Source of the DNA: Hypsibius dujardini
Taxonomy: Eukaryota > Tardigrada > Eutardigrada > Parachela > Hypsibiidae
Length of the DNA: 20,436 bases
Reading direction: 5' to 3'
Assembly: GCA_001579985.1 (NCBI GenBank)
Contig: LRSR01005286.1
Location: 1 to 20,436 of the forward strand
The notes beneath the pieces were generated by a model. That model was not told the DNA's origin. It worked only from the letters and a program-made list of their open reading frames with translations, and ran no database searches. Of this stretch, positions 10,874 through 20,324 are shown in pieces (position 1 is the first letter of the stretch; each line of letters starts with the position of its first letter). The translations under genes were made by a program, and so were the position numbers.

Positions 10874-10905
10874 ATCATCGAGAGGTGGGTTGATTAAGAA
10901 GGAGT
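10874..10905. repeat. 32-base direct repeat, copy 2
   Basis: Partner of the copy at 10705-10736, with two mismatches. No longer duplication around it is obvious. Confidence 0.8.
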
Positions 10906-11013
10906 CAGACATACTGCTGGTGAATAATGGTAATGAAAAGAGGGAAAGTCAATTCCACCGCACCATCGGTAACTGACCATTGTATTGTAACTGACCATTA
11001 TATGTATTGATAA

Positions 11014-11632
11014 TCACCACTGCACGTACAGAAAAGACGTTTCGAGCAAAGTGTTGTATTCATCGGCCCATCAGACAGTCCATCGTTGGAGTAAGTAAGG
11101 ATCGAAACCATTCTGGAGCAGAATCTTCAACATGTGGATATCCGATCAACGCAATAGTTTATAGCGAAGCTTGGATTTAACATCCCATTGTGTAATGCTG
11201 GCTCCATATTTGAGTAGTAAAGCCTCCATTTAATGTAGATATGGTCGCACTGCCAAGGATAAAGACGTTGCCGGGCCTGGATCTGCTGAATATGGTGTCG
11301 GTCTTGGCTTCTTTTTTAGCAGACATTTTGCCACGTTTAGAAAGTTTTCTCCGATTTATTCATAGAGAGAAGTATACCAAATGTGCTCGTACGTTCTATA
11401 TCATGATCAGTTTGTATCATGAAACCATCAAGAACATCCGCGTTCTGGTAAAAAAATGGCAAGGACCTATTTATATTAACAGTTTGCTGAAAAATTTGGC
11501 CATAAAGTATCCACACTCCACTCCAAATTTCATCCATTCCAAGTCATAAAAAAAACCACGTTGGCCATTGTCGAGTAATGCGCGTACGCGGTTCCTACAT
11601 TCATTCTCATTCATTTTGTCCTCGGAACCCAT
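11014..11632 (-). pseudogene. Possible decayed ankyrin-repeat protein gene
   Basis: On the minus strand, 11229-11014 reads as ankyrin-like helices broken by TGA codons at 11146, 11071 and 11014: EALLLKYGASIT in the first piece and DIHMLKILLQNGFDP in the second. These match the LLL-x-x-GA-x and hxxLKxLLxxGFDP pattern of ankyrin repeats. Upstream, an ATG at 11632 in strong context (AAAATGG) opens a frame starting MGSEDKMNENECRNRVRALLDNG. It meets a run of eight T, after which a different frame carries the apparent coding sequence (LPFFYQNADVLDGFM) to a stop at 11337-11339. Stops and frame changes suggest a pseudogene. The ankyrin call rests on two helices only, and spliced short exons are an alternative. 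Confidence 0.4.
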
Positions 11633-13180
11633 TTTCTTAAGTAAACGAAAAATATCCTTCGCACTAAAGCTAGTCTCAACACTGAAGGGGATTCAACACT
11701 TTCAAGAAAACTTATAGTAGTTCTATAGTACTACCAACAGTACTCGTACACTATTGTATAATACCTGTAGCATACAGCTTCTTCCTCTGATAGAAAATCG
11801 GAATGGGAAGCACACCATCGCTTAAGTTGGAGGGACTTATCCTAAATAGTCAAACCTAGAGCCACGTGCTTTGTCCCTTCTGACGTTGCATGCTTTCGTA
11901 GCCAATTATGAATTTAGTGGTTGTAGTTTATGAAAATGACAAGCTTGCTCGAATGGTTGAGAAACTTGAGTAGTTGCATTAATGCGAAAGCGTCAAACCG
12001 CCAGATACTCTTGTACTGTGGTGTGCTTAAATCACTTCAAACACATTATTGTATACTGCACCAATTGACTTCACGCAGAACTGCCAGCATCTGGTCGTCC
12101 TCGTGTCGTTTCAGTTTCTGCGGCGAATCTTGCTAAAACGCCAACAGAATGCCGGTGAAATTGAATTGTGCTACCTATTTACCGTCTTTCCCGAAGAGGA
12201 CGGGCAGGTTGTCAGGAGGCCGCGGTTGGTGTCTGCTTTTTGTCTTCAAAGTAGCGCCGATTACAGCCCTTGGTGTTATACCGGTACTGATACTTGGATC
12301 TAGTATAATATCTCTTTTATTTATCAGTTCAATAGTCCTCGCTAGAGAGAAAGAGCAGGAAGCCCTTTCGATGTTTGCTGTCACAGTTATAATGCTGTAT
12401 CGGCAAAAATGTCATCGATTCATTCTTTGCATTTGCGCTCTTCTTACCTGAGCACCCCGGCCCAAATGGAAAACCATACAGAGTTCTAAACCAGACAGAC
12501 GGGAAGAAACTGATGAGCTCTCTTGTTTGCCGTGAAAACGTGCGACCAGTCACACGCCCAACCAACCCCAAGACCAATGCCCTCAAAACGTATTACTTCT
12601 TATTCGTCATCCAGTCAATTAGTATGTGAGAACTTTTTACCACAGGCGACTTGTAAGTTTCGTGTATTGTCAGTGCCGTCTGCTGTCCAAGTCCATGTAC
12701 TATGCGTGTTAATGTTACAGAGAAAATTGAGTGATGGGTAATCAAGCGTGTAGTGCATGCACAGTTCATTACCACAGCTATTGTTTATGGGCCTTTCTTT
12801 GATGAGCTTCCGATACCTGACTTGTAATAATGCACGGTTCGCCGCTCAACCGCTGTGTGTTTTACGGCAAAATTGTCGCTTCCGGGCGTCTTACCAACCA
12901 ACGAGACACTCTCTCCCAGGGTCGCGCACAGCAGGCTCTGTCAGCTATGCAAAAAATCTTCAATGGAGATGTGAATTATTAATCGCTAAAAAAAGAGCGC
13001 GCCGCACCGCCCCCACTTCTAATATACCGGCAATCATCCAAATCATAAATGAATTACTATTCATAGTCACGTAAAGTCGCACTTGACATCTAAGCTTTCA
13101 ATTGCTTTACATCTTCTTAATTTGTTTGAAGCTCCGGCACGTTGAACTGTTTACTGTAATGGCCGGAGTACAGTTTCCCA

Positions 13181-14341
13181 ATGTCCAAACGTCGCTCTTT
13201 TTTCATCCGACCAAGTATACTTACTTTAGTCTTGACCTCTTGCCTGTATACCTGTATCACTCTTTTCAGCCTTGATCGTTTTCCGAATAATTTATCATCG
13301 GCCGACGACTCACCGTTCTATCTGAATATTTCTTCTGTTAATTACATCATACAGCCGGAAAGCATTCAAAGTGAATGCTCACGCGGTCGACTATGGCTTT
13401 TAATGGTCGTTCATTCGGCAGTCTCTCACACCGCCCATAGACGAGCCATTCGGAGGACTTGGGGCTCTGTCACGGGACTGGACAACCGACAAATTCGACT
13501 CATATTTTTGCTTGGGATAACTGTCAAACCAGAAGAACAGGACGCCGTGTCACTGGAAGCTACAGACAATCAAGACATTCTACAAGGAGACTTCCTAGAC
13601 ACTTATCGAAACCTAACGTACAAGAATCTGATGGGTCTTCGATGGGCTTCGGAAGAGTGCGGTCCCGAACTGTCGTTCGTCTGGAAATCTGATGACGACG
13701 TTTTCCTCAACTTGTTCGGACTCTATGCGGTAATGGTAGAGCGACTTTCGGAGATTACAACAAACACAATGGCTTGCCTTACTACAATCCGTTCCGTTGT
13801 TCATCGTCGTGGCCGGTAAGCTATAAACTTTCCTTATAAGAAAGACAGACATGGAAAGACATGAAAACAAACTATAGACCAAGATAGAAAGAGATTGTTT
13901 CTTTAGAGACATTAAGATAACTCAAGACAAACAGAGAGAGAGACATACAAACATATGCAGTACAATAATGTCTACGGGTACGCACTATCTAGCCGTTCAA
14001 CTTTCTGGCTAAATAGGTACGCGGTGAGTCGACGGGCCTATCCTGCGCAATTCTACCCGGAGCATTGCGTCGGCATGGCGTATCTGGTCAGTTCTGATGC
14101 CGTACGTGCCCTCCACCGGATTTCCCACACTGTGCCCTTTATGTCACCAGACGATGCTTTCATCGGCGTACTCCGCGTCAAGAGTGGCGTGAATATTCAC
14201 AGGCTCAACTATATATACGGCACAAAAGCAGATCGACTCGATAGTTGCATTCAACAGCTCGGCAGGGACTGTCAACTATTCGTCGGCCCTGTCGGCGACC
14301 CAGAAAAATTGCCCGACTTGTGGAATAAAAACCAAGGTTAA
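13181..14341 (+). CDS. Beta-1,3-galactosyltransferase-like enzyme (GT31), two exons
   Basis: Exons 13181-13729 and 13961-14341 give 309 residues, the usual size for animal beta-1,3-galactosyltransferases. A short basic N-terminus and a hydrophobic anchor (residues 12-31) predict a type II Golgi membrane protein. Family motifs in order: HRRAIRRTWG (86-95), DILQGDFLDTYRNLTYKNL (132-150), the metal/nucleotide-sugar motif KSDDDVFLN (169-177), RAYPAQFYPEHCVGMAYLVS (207-226) and SPDDAFIGVL (245-254, the EDVxxG position). N-glycosylation sites include NLSS, NISS and NLTY. The reaction would be transfer of galactose or GlcNAc from a UDP-sugar to a glycan. The donor at 13730 (GCG|GTAATG) keeps phase 0 and the expected spacing. 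A second donor at 13816 has a frame conflict (see findings). AATAAA overlaps the last codons at 14324-14329. The exact acceptor sugar cannot be told. Confidence 0.85.
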
Positions 14342-14517
14342 AGATTTAAGTATTGTCATGTATATCTAATTAGCAGGTATGAAACTAGATGGCATAAACG
14401 ACAACGCCAAAAAAAATTAACCACAGAAAGAACCACAGGATAAAGCCACCTCTGGTTCCTGATTCATCTCAACGCGAATAACCAAGGCAGGCATCTAGTA
14501 CCCCATCAAAGAGAAGA

Positions 14518-17500
14518 TCATATGAGTTTCCGTGCACCCGGCCACACTTTGCGCCATTTGATGTGAACTGCATGTTTCCAGTGACCATAGGTTCGCGTTC
14601 GGACTCCCAGCTGATAATGAGAAAGAGCTACGTTCCTATCATTAGGCCGGGGAAGATGCCTTGTCCGTAAGAAGGAATGCAGGCTCATACCTGTGAAATG
14701 GCCAAAGGCACGAATTCTTCCGGTTGGACACACCAAAAGGAGTTTCGGTGTTCCTCTTGCACCATCTTTGTGTCCACTGCGCCAGGTAACACTGACTGCA
14801 ATACCCCGACAGGGATTCAATTTTAATAAAAGTTCACCCTCACTCAAGAAGTTAAAGAGCACGAATCTGACCTGAACGACGATACCCTTGTCTCTGTACT
14901 CCTCATTCAGCGCGACAGCAAAAAAGTCCACAAACCCTGCATCGAGATCGTAATTGTTCAAAACATAACGCGCTCGGTAAAACGCAGTACAAAAAGGCAC
15001 CACGAACGTTTTGTTCCGGAATAAAGAGCAGCTTTCGGAGTTGGCACGTCACCGTTACTGTAAAAAAGAAGTATCCCCATCGACTATATCATTCGAAGGG
15101 AAATGATAAACAACCGACTTACACTGAGGAAATGCAAATAATGATGCCTTTTCCACGGGTGACCATTCCTGGGAGGATTAACCGTGTCATCTAAACGAAA
15201 GAAGGGACAAAGAAATTGGTTGAGTTGAAGAGTATGTTCTTAACTGCAAGAAGGAAAATTGTTCATTCCACTTGTTTGTTCCACTAGTTACCATCACGTA
15301 AGATGTGGCGTTGGTGTTGACCATTTCAAGGCAACCCTACAACATGAAAATCAGGGAATGAAACTACGATTACCGTACTTCCCATTTAGCGGAAGAAACA
15401 GTTGGTTTGGCAGTGCGTAATGGGAGTTGTATGCGCACCTCGGTACTAGCCGGATTCTCCAGGAATAACCCTTCATCGCCGCCATCGCCCACGTTGTTAA
15501 CTGAAAAGTAATCACTAACACGTGTCAAGGCCAGGTTAGTTGCACCCAATAAGTGATAGACGGATTTTCAATCAACTGAACTAATAAGCCTAATGGAGAA
15601 TTTCACGGGAAACCCTTCAATCAATAGATCCATCAACAAATTCCCTTTTGGCAGCAAGCAGTCTTGTCTTACCGAGTACGCCGATTCGATGGCCTGTCAA
15701 TTGACTTTGAATTTCGTTATACATGTCCAGGCTGGCATTCGCAAAGTCCGCCACAATCACTTTCGTTTTCACATGATGGGTCAATTCTACAGGAAGAAAA
15801 GAATTTTCATCAAAAATCGGGACACCTCTCACATGCATTCCAAGGCGAGCACATACCGACATCTCGGGCAGCAACATTCAGCTTTTCCTCATCCCGAGCA
15901 ATCAACACAATGTTCAGGCCACGCCGAGCAAGCTGAAAGAAGAAACTCTGCAATTTAGTTTCCCACTTCAGCGACTAGACCGGCTGACCCAGACCAGTCA
16001 ACGCAACCGATCGATTGATCGAACATTTGATCGAACATTTGACCGAAAAACAACCAAAGCTTCCTCATCAATTAGTCCATTTGCAGAAATACCTTGCCTC
16101 TCTGATACCTTCTCCTTTCAATCGCACTTACCTCCAGGCAATAAATTCGGCCAATTCCATCGTTTGCTCCCGTTACCACTAGAAAAGAAACATTCAATCA
16201 ACACCTATCATTACAATTTACATATTATACCGGGTCCACCACCAACATTTACTCAACTTTAAAGAGTTACAGTGGACACCGTGTGTACTGGTTTCAGTGT
16301 AATATGGTAAAAGCACTACATAAAGCATGGTAAAAGCACTACATACAGTGAAATTTTGGAATTTAGTGACAGCCAATCAATAGAGAAAGTCGAGAGGTAT
16401 CGATTAAGAAAAATTAAGGTGAGGAAAGTAAAAACTGAGGGAGATATGGAAATTCCCAATCGGAGTACAATCAACCAATCAATCATTACAATCCCATGCA
16501 CAGTACGCGTACAGGGTGTAGCGCCAAGTGCGCAACGCATAGTGCAAAGCGCACAAAACTGGCCAACGGCTATTGTGGTTTTTTGATCGAAAATTAAAAA
16601 TTAATAAAATCTATGCTTGATTGACTGGCGAGTGATATCAGCGCTGCCATTCTCTCTGAATTTGATTGGTGGAGTGACTGATACATTTGTTTGAGCATTG
16701 CGCACTTTACGCTGCACTCCGTGCACTGCGCATGGGATTGATGGTAATGGTTGATTGTACCTCAACTTGAAACTGCCATATTTCCCAGTTTTGACTTTCC
16801 AAACCTACATTTTTTTAATCGATTCCTCTCTACGTTCTCTATCGATTGGTTGTCAAAAATTTCAAAAACTCCACTGTATACTATGATATAACGAGGGAGT
16901 CCAAAATTTATATGGGACAACTAACTGGTTGAGCAGCAAATATTTCTATAAAAAACTGATCATTCTGTAGAGAAGCGAAAACAAATAGTTTAGTAGTCCT
17001 TTAATATGCAAACAAGATGTACCGAACAATTTTCCGCGATTAAATGTGATCGCGAAATATATATCCTTGAAGAACGGCCAGATTCTGGGCGAACTTGACG
17101 GGCTTAAAATTGCCAACTTTACAAAACAAGCGCAGAAGCTAACAATTTTCACTGCATTTTTTTAAAAATTAAATTTGTATGAAACTCAACTCACCCAGAC
17201 ATCTGATTTTGAAAGAAATTAAGGGGTTTTGGCAAAGATAAATTTTGAGAATCATGGAAAGTTGAGTAAATGGTCGTGGTGGAGCCTGTAGATGAGAAAG
17301 AAGAGAAGGAATAATACCTGCCCACTCGCCATAGTCCCTGATGTTAATGCCGAGAGCCAAGGGAGCAGCCAGACAATAAGTAGTGACTCCTTTGGCCACT
17401 TGATAGGCGGCAGTCACTCCCACCAGCGCCAAGGAAGCTGCACCAAATGCCGCGAAATACGACCTGGAAGAGCCGAAATAATTGTCCACGCGCTCATTGA

Positions 17501-17561
17501 CACTTTTTAAGGAGAGCTTATTCAGTTGCAGTCGAACGCCATCGAGTAATGTTGCTGCCAT
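14518..17561 (-). CDS. HSD17B12-like: HSD17B12-like short-chain dehydrogenase A, eleven exons
   Basis: Minus-strand exons: 17561-17318, 16178-16132, 15932-15857, 15786-15673, 15500-15439, 15336-15292, 15190-15123, 15057-15008, 14936-14872, 14795-14691 and 14610-14518. All phases fit, giving 322 residues. Hydrophobic stretches at about 35-57 and 60-73 anchor it, probably in the ER. The Rossmann motif TGANDGIG is at 84-91, NNVG at 162-165, the catalytic Ser at 218 (ICISS) and YSGTK at 231-235, so the SDR Asn-Ser-Tyr-Lys set is complete. The pattern ILPGM and the C-terminal region match very-long-chain 3-oxoacyl-CoA reductase/17-beta-HSD12, which performs NADPH-dependent reduction in fatty-acid elongation or steroid metabolism. 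ATG 17561 has good context (AAAATGGC). The donor at 15007 (GTTCGT) is weak but required by phase. Intron 1 contains nested transposons. The substrate is inferred only. Confidence 0.88.
16017..16040. repeat. 12-base tandem duplication in an intron
   Basis: GATCGAACATTT is repeated twice head to tail within intron 2 of dehydrogenase A. Probably slippage; no function is suggested. Confidence 0.85.
16304..16344. repeat. 18-base duplication at a 23-base period
   Basis: ATGGTAAAAGCACTACAT is at 16304-16321 and again at 16327-16344, immediately beside the insertion point of the nested element. It may be local slippage or a by-product of an insertion or excision event. Confidence 0.85.
16346..16876. 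mobile_element. Nested foldback MITE with CAGTG ends (531 bp)
   Basis: The arms 16346-16539 and 16695-16876 are inverted copies with scattered mismatches and small gaps (shared words include CCAATC-ATAGAGAA, ATCGATTAA, GTACAATCAACCA and AATCCCATGC). The ends read CAGTG...CACTG and TA flanks both sides (16344-16345 and 16877-16878), classic for a Tc1/mariner-derived MITE. The interior is about 155 bases and codes for nothing. It is inserted within the larger element 16230-17288, so it is the younger insertion. Confidence 0.8.
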
Positions 17562-18484
17562 TTTGAACTTATCAAATTAAATCAAATGGTAATGCGGAAA
17601 AGGAACGGAAAGAGAGATAAAACAAAACTGGGAGAAGAGTGTTGTGTTTGCATCTTGGCGGCTTCATTGCAACTGTAAGTGGGAATTTCCACTTTATTTA
17701 TGTGATTTACCGGATGCATGTTAAAATTAATCGGGTTTGGAAAGGGAATATCGGCGATAGGTCTAGCGTCAAACTGGCTGTGCATTTGAGCTGTTTCCGC
17801 ATACGATAATTGTCATTTCAACTCGGAATGTACCCTGCGTAGCAAGCACCAATCCAATCCCAGCGGAAACGCATAACTGAGAGAGCGAAAAACTGCATTG
17901 TCATCACAGCTGATCGCCGATCATTAATTATTCCAATTTCCCGTTTCCACTGAACATACTGCCAGTACCGGTAGATACCTTTCGGAAATAGTAATTATTA
18001 TAGTAGACTATCAGTATTACTAGTACACTGTACGGGTACTGGCAGGTGGTATAGTAGTACTTGTACCGTACAGGTTTGCGGCAGAAAGATCAGGCTAGTG
18101 CCTAGAACGTTTCAACGCAACGTTTCGAATTTCGATATTAAAGGTAGAACTTGTAGAAAGAAAAATGAACTGAAATAAGAAAACGGGCGGAAAGGGAGCA
18201 TTCTTTTTTGTTTTTTTAGCAATGGCAAATGTAACTAACACGTTGCCTTATCCGGATCTTAGAACCGGACGCATTAAGAATGTGAGTGTGTAAGTTTTTT
18301 GGTTTCAAGTTGAATATTACCAGCTAGCACTATGAGTACTACACTGCACTAGTACTTGTACATATATCTCTGAACAAAAAGTGTCTTCCACAACAAACAA
18401 CTGTCCAGTACAACACACCTTCATTGACAGGCATAGATTAAAAGTAAAAAAAGCCCCTACTATCCTCGAGATAGACACAGCATT
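17562..18484. other. Spacer between the tandem dehydrogenases
   Basis: It holds the promoter side of dehydrogenase A (near 17562-17800) and the 3' side of dehydrogenase B. A GTAC/AGTACT-rich tract covers about 17962-18075. A short plus-strand exon-like block at 18222-18281 has a pyrimidine-rich acceptor, a strong start and a GTGAGT donor, but no partner. No other gene is seen. Confidence 0.5.
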
Positions 18485-20324
18485 TCATGATCGATTCTTT
18501 GGTTGAAGAAAGCGTAGGGTCATCCACAGCGGGAAAGGCTGGGCTATGGACACCATCACGGCATGAATCCAATGGCCGAATGTCCGCCGTCTAAGTCCAA
18601 CCTACAACGAACGGCAAAAATTGCATGCTTAACATTTGAGGAATGCTTCAAGTGAGTTGGCTGAGTTATCTCTTACGCTTACCTGGGAAAGGGCCTCGCG
18701 AACAAACGGACCGGGTTGGACGATGAAAAATGATTTGGCCTGGCTTTTTGTCATGTTGCTCAACACTGGTCCCGCCAGAACACACTACCAAGATCGCATT
18801 ATTCCAACCACACAGTTAACTAATAGGTAAGGTTTTTTACTTGAACGAAAATGCTGAAAGGCCGGCATTCCCTGTCGAGGGCGGAGGAGAAGAAATCCAC
18901 AAAACTTTTGGTCGCCCCATAGAGCGCGTAGTTAGGGAGAGGGTAGACAGCGGCAACGGAAGACAGATTTACGATCACTCCTCTTTTCCTTTCCTTCATC
19001 AAATGAAAAGACAACTTGAGAGTAACTGCGGGAGAAAGCGTTTGAATGTTTTTATGCCATGTACCCACTTTCATTCCCGGTAAAACTGCATTCGTAAACT
19101 ACAACAGATAACAGACACTAGAACTGACCTCTGTACGGTTCACTTCTATGCAGAAGGAGTAATTATTTTGATTTAGATACTGACCATTAGGGTGGGTATG
19201 ATGTTGACATTGAGGAGATCAAGGCACATCTATTAAACAGAGAAAATGTCCGTCGGAATGATTCCCAGCCAGTCGATAAAAGGAAATGCCGCTGCACTGC
19301 AGACCTGTTCAGTGTTGGATTGGCAACCAAAGCTGCCTGTGCTGCCAGACGCCATCCCGACACTATTTACTGCAATCACAGCGCACGAAAAGAAGATAAT
19401 AAGGATGACAAGAGGATGTGAAAAAAGTACTAACCAAGGATGTCACATCGAAGTCGGGAAAGACGATCTTTCACTTTGAGGTAGTCTTCCAAACTGCACC
19501 GCTGGAAATCGATGACGAGCATGTCGGCTTTAACCCGAAACTGCGCCTCTACAGCAACCACAGAAAGTAGTAAACGTAGTTGATTAAAAACTTAAAGGGG
19601 AAAAAGAAGCCAGGCCCAATCTTCCTCACCAGCTTCATCCTTACTCCTTAATCCTTACCGATTTCACGCGCTACCATGTCCAGTTTCTCCGGATGTCTGC
19701 CGACTAGCATCACATTCGCCCCACGCTTCGCCAGCTACAAACATAAAAAGGCAATTGTGACCGAAACAGTAACATCAATCAACCGACCAATGCAACAAGG
19801 CCTATGGATATAAGGAAATTGCCGACCAATCAATCAATCACTCGATTAGTTGATTTCGTCAACAGCATCACACAAGCGTATCAATCAATCAAGCACTACC
19901 GCCGCTGTTACAACTGACCTCCTTTGCATACGCCAGTCCCAGTCCGTCTGTGGCTCCTGTCACCACTGAAAAAACCATAATCCACAACCAACGCCTCCTT
20001 AAAAGATGCATATAACGTCAAGTTACCTGCCCATCCTCCTCCGGCAGTTAATTGGGCAAAATTGATGCCTAAATGAAAAGGTCCCGCGAGAAAATAGGAA
20101 ACGGTTCCTCGCCAAAATGTGTAACTGACTCGTGCTAAGTAATATCCCAGAGCACAAGTGCCAAACACAGCAACGTACGGCTTGTAAATGCCCAATCGGT
20201 CGGCTGCGGCGTGAACAGAGCGAGAGAAGAAGTGAGGGGGAGTGAGGGGACGAATGAACCATAAAGAGGCATCCACTAACGGGCTCGTCAGGTTTGACCA
20301 GAAATCTCTCACGCCCGGTATCAT
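18485..20324 (-). CDS. HSD17B12-like: HSD17B12-like short-chain dehydrogenase B, ten exons
   Basis: Minus-strand exons: 20324-20027, 19965-19919, 19734-19659, 19548-19435, 19369-19305, 19229-19185, 19098-19069, 18993-18841, 18784-18683 and 18601-18485, giving 348 residues. It is a paralogue of gene A: exons 2, 3 and 4 have identical lengths (47, 76 and 114) and the same phases. The N-terminus is about 18 residues longer, with hydrophobic stretches near 47-67 and 74-90. The cofactor motif TGATDGLG is at 102-109, and the usual NNVG is NSVG (180-183). Catalytic Ser 237 (NLSS), Tyr 250 and Lys 254 (YGATK) are present. The C-terminus (TFGHWIHAVM, then FPLWMTLRFLQPKNRS) resembles HSD17B12. It is likely an ER 3-oxoacyl-CoA or steroid reductase. 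The 75-base intron at 18994-19068 is in frame and stop-free, so an unspliced 373-residue form is possible. Start ATG has A at -3. Confidence 0.86.
18994..19068 (-). other. 75-base in-frame, stop-free intron of dehydrogenase B
   Basis: It begins GTGGGT after ATG-AAA and ends GATGAAG. Removing it restores the family spacing LPGM-x-ER-x-x-G, and makes the surrounding coding block exactly 183 bases (30+153), the same as the paralogue (68+50+65). An alternative internal acceptor (CTCCCGCAG) would break the frame. Retention would insert 25 residues just before the catalytic Ser strand. Confidence 0.65.

Larger units (their letters stand above)
10491..13180. other. Gene-poor intergenic region with decayed coding remnants
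   Basis: It contains a degenerate minus-strand ankyrin-like segment (11014-11632), a duplicated 32-base word (10705-10736 and 10874-10905), and a tentative pair of minus-strand exon-like blocks near 12188-12586. A GTAC-rich spot is at 11737-11750. The other open frames have no homology I recognise. The last 100 or so bases should include the promoter and 5' UTR of the glycosyltransferase gene. Confidence 0.45.
16230..17288 (+). mobile_element. Non-autonomous Tc1/mariner-like element, copy 2 (1059 bp, carries a nested element)
   Basis: The left end (16230-16260) and the reverse complement of the right end (17258-17288) agree at 27 of 31 positions, with the core CATTTACTCAACTTT. TA flanks both sides (16228-16229 and 17289-17290), the expected target duplication. 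The right-hand 390 bases align with copy 1 at 5641-6031 in the same orientation. It sits in intron 1 of dehydrogenase A, antisense to that gene, and its right end is about 29 bases from the splice donor. Bases 16346-16876 are a second, inserted element. No transposase frame is present. Confidence 0.8.

Noticed and set aside
11241-11549. 102-codon open frame on the plus strand
   Set aside because: It is antisense to the minus-strand remnants, which look more protein-like, and has no known motif.
12149-12451. 100-codon plus-strand frame with hydrophobic stretches resembling membrane spans
   Set aside because: The hydrophobicity is what an antisense reading of polar minus-strand codons gives. 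There is no start context or homology to support it.
14518-15003. Single 161-codon minus-strand frame taken as one exon
   Set aside because: It reads through three introns of dehydrogenase A. Family spacing at TK-x-FVDFF and VQ-SVLPG is restored only by splicing.
15593-15958. 121-codon plus-strand frame
   Set aside because: It is antisense to exons 3 and 4 of dehydrogenase A and has no features of its own.
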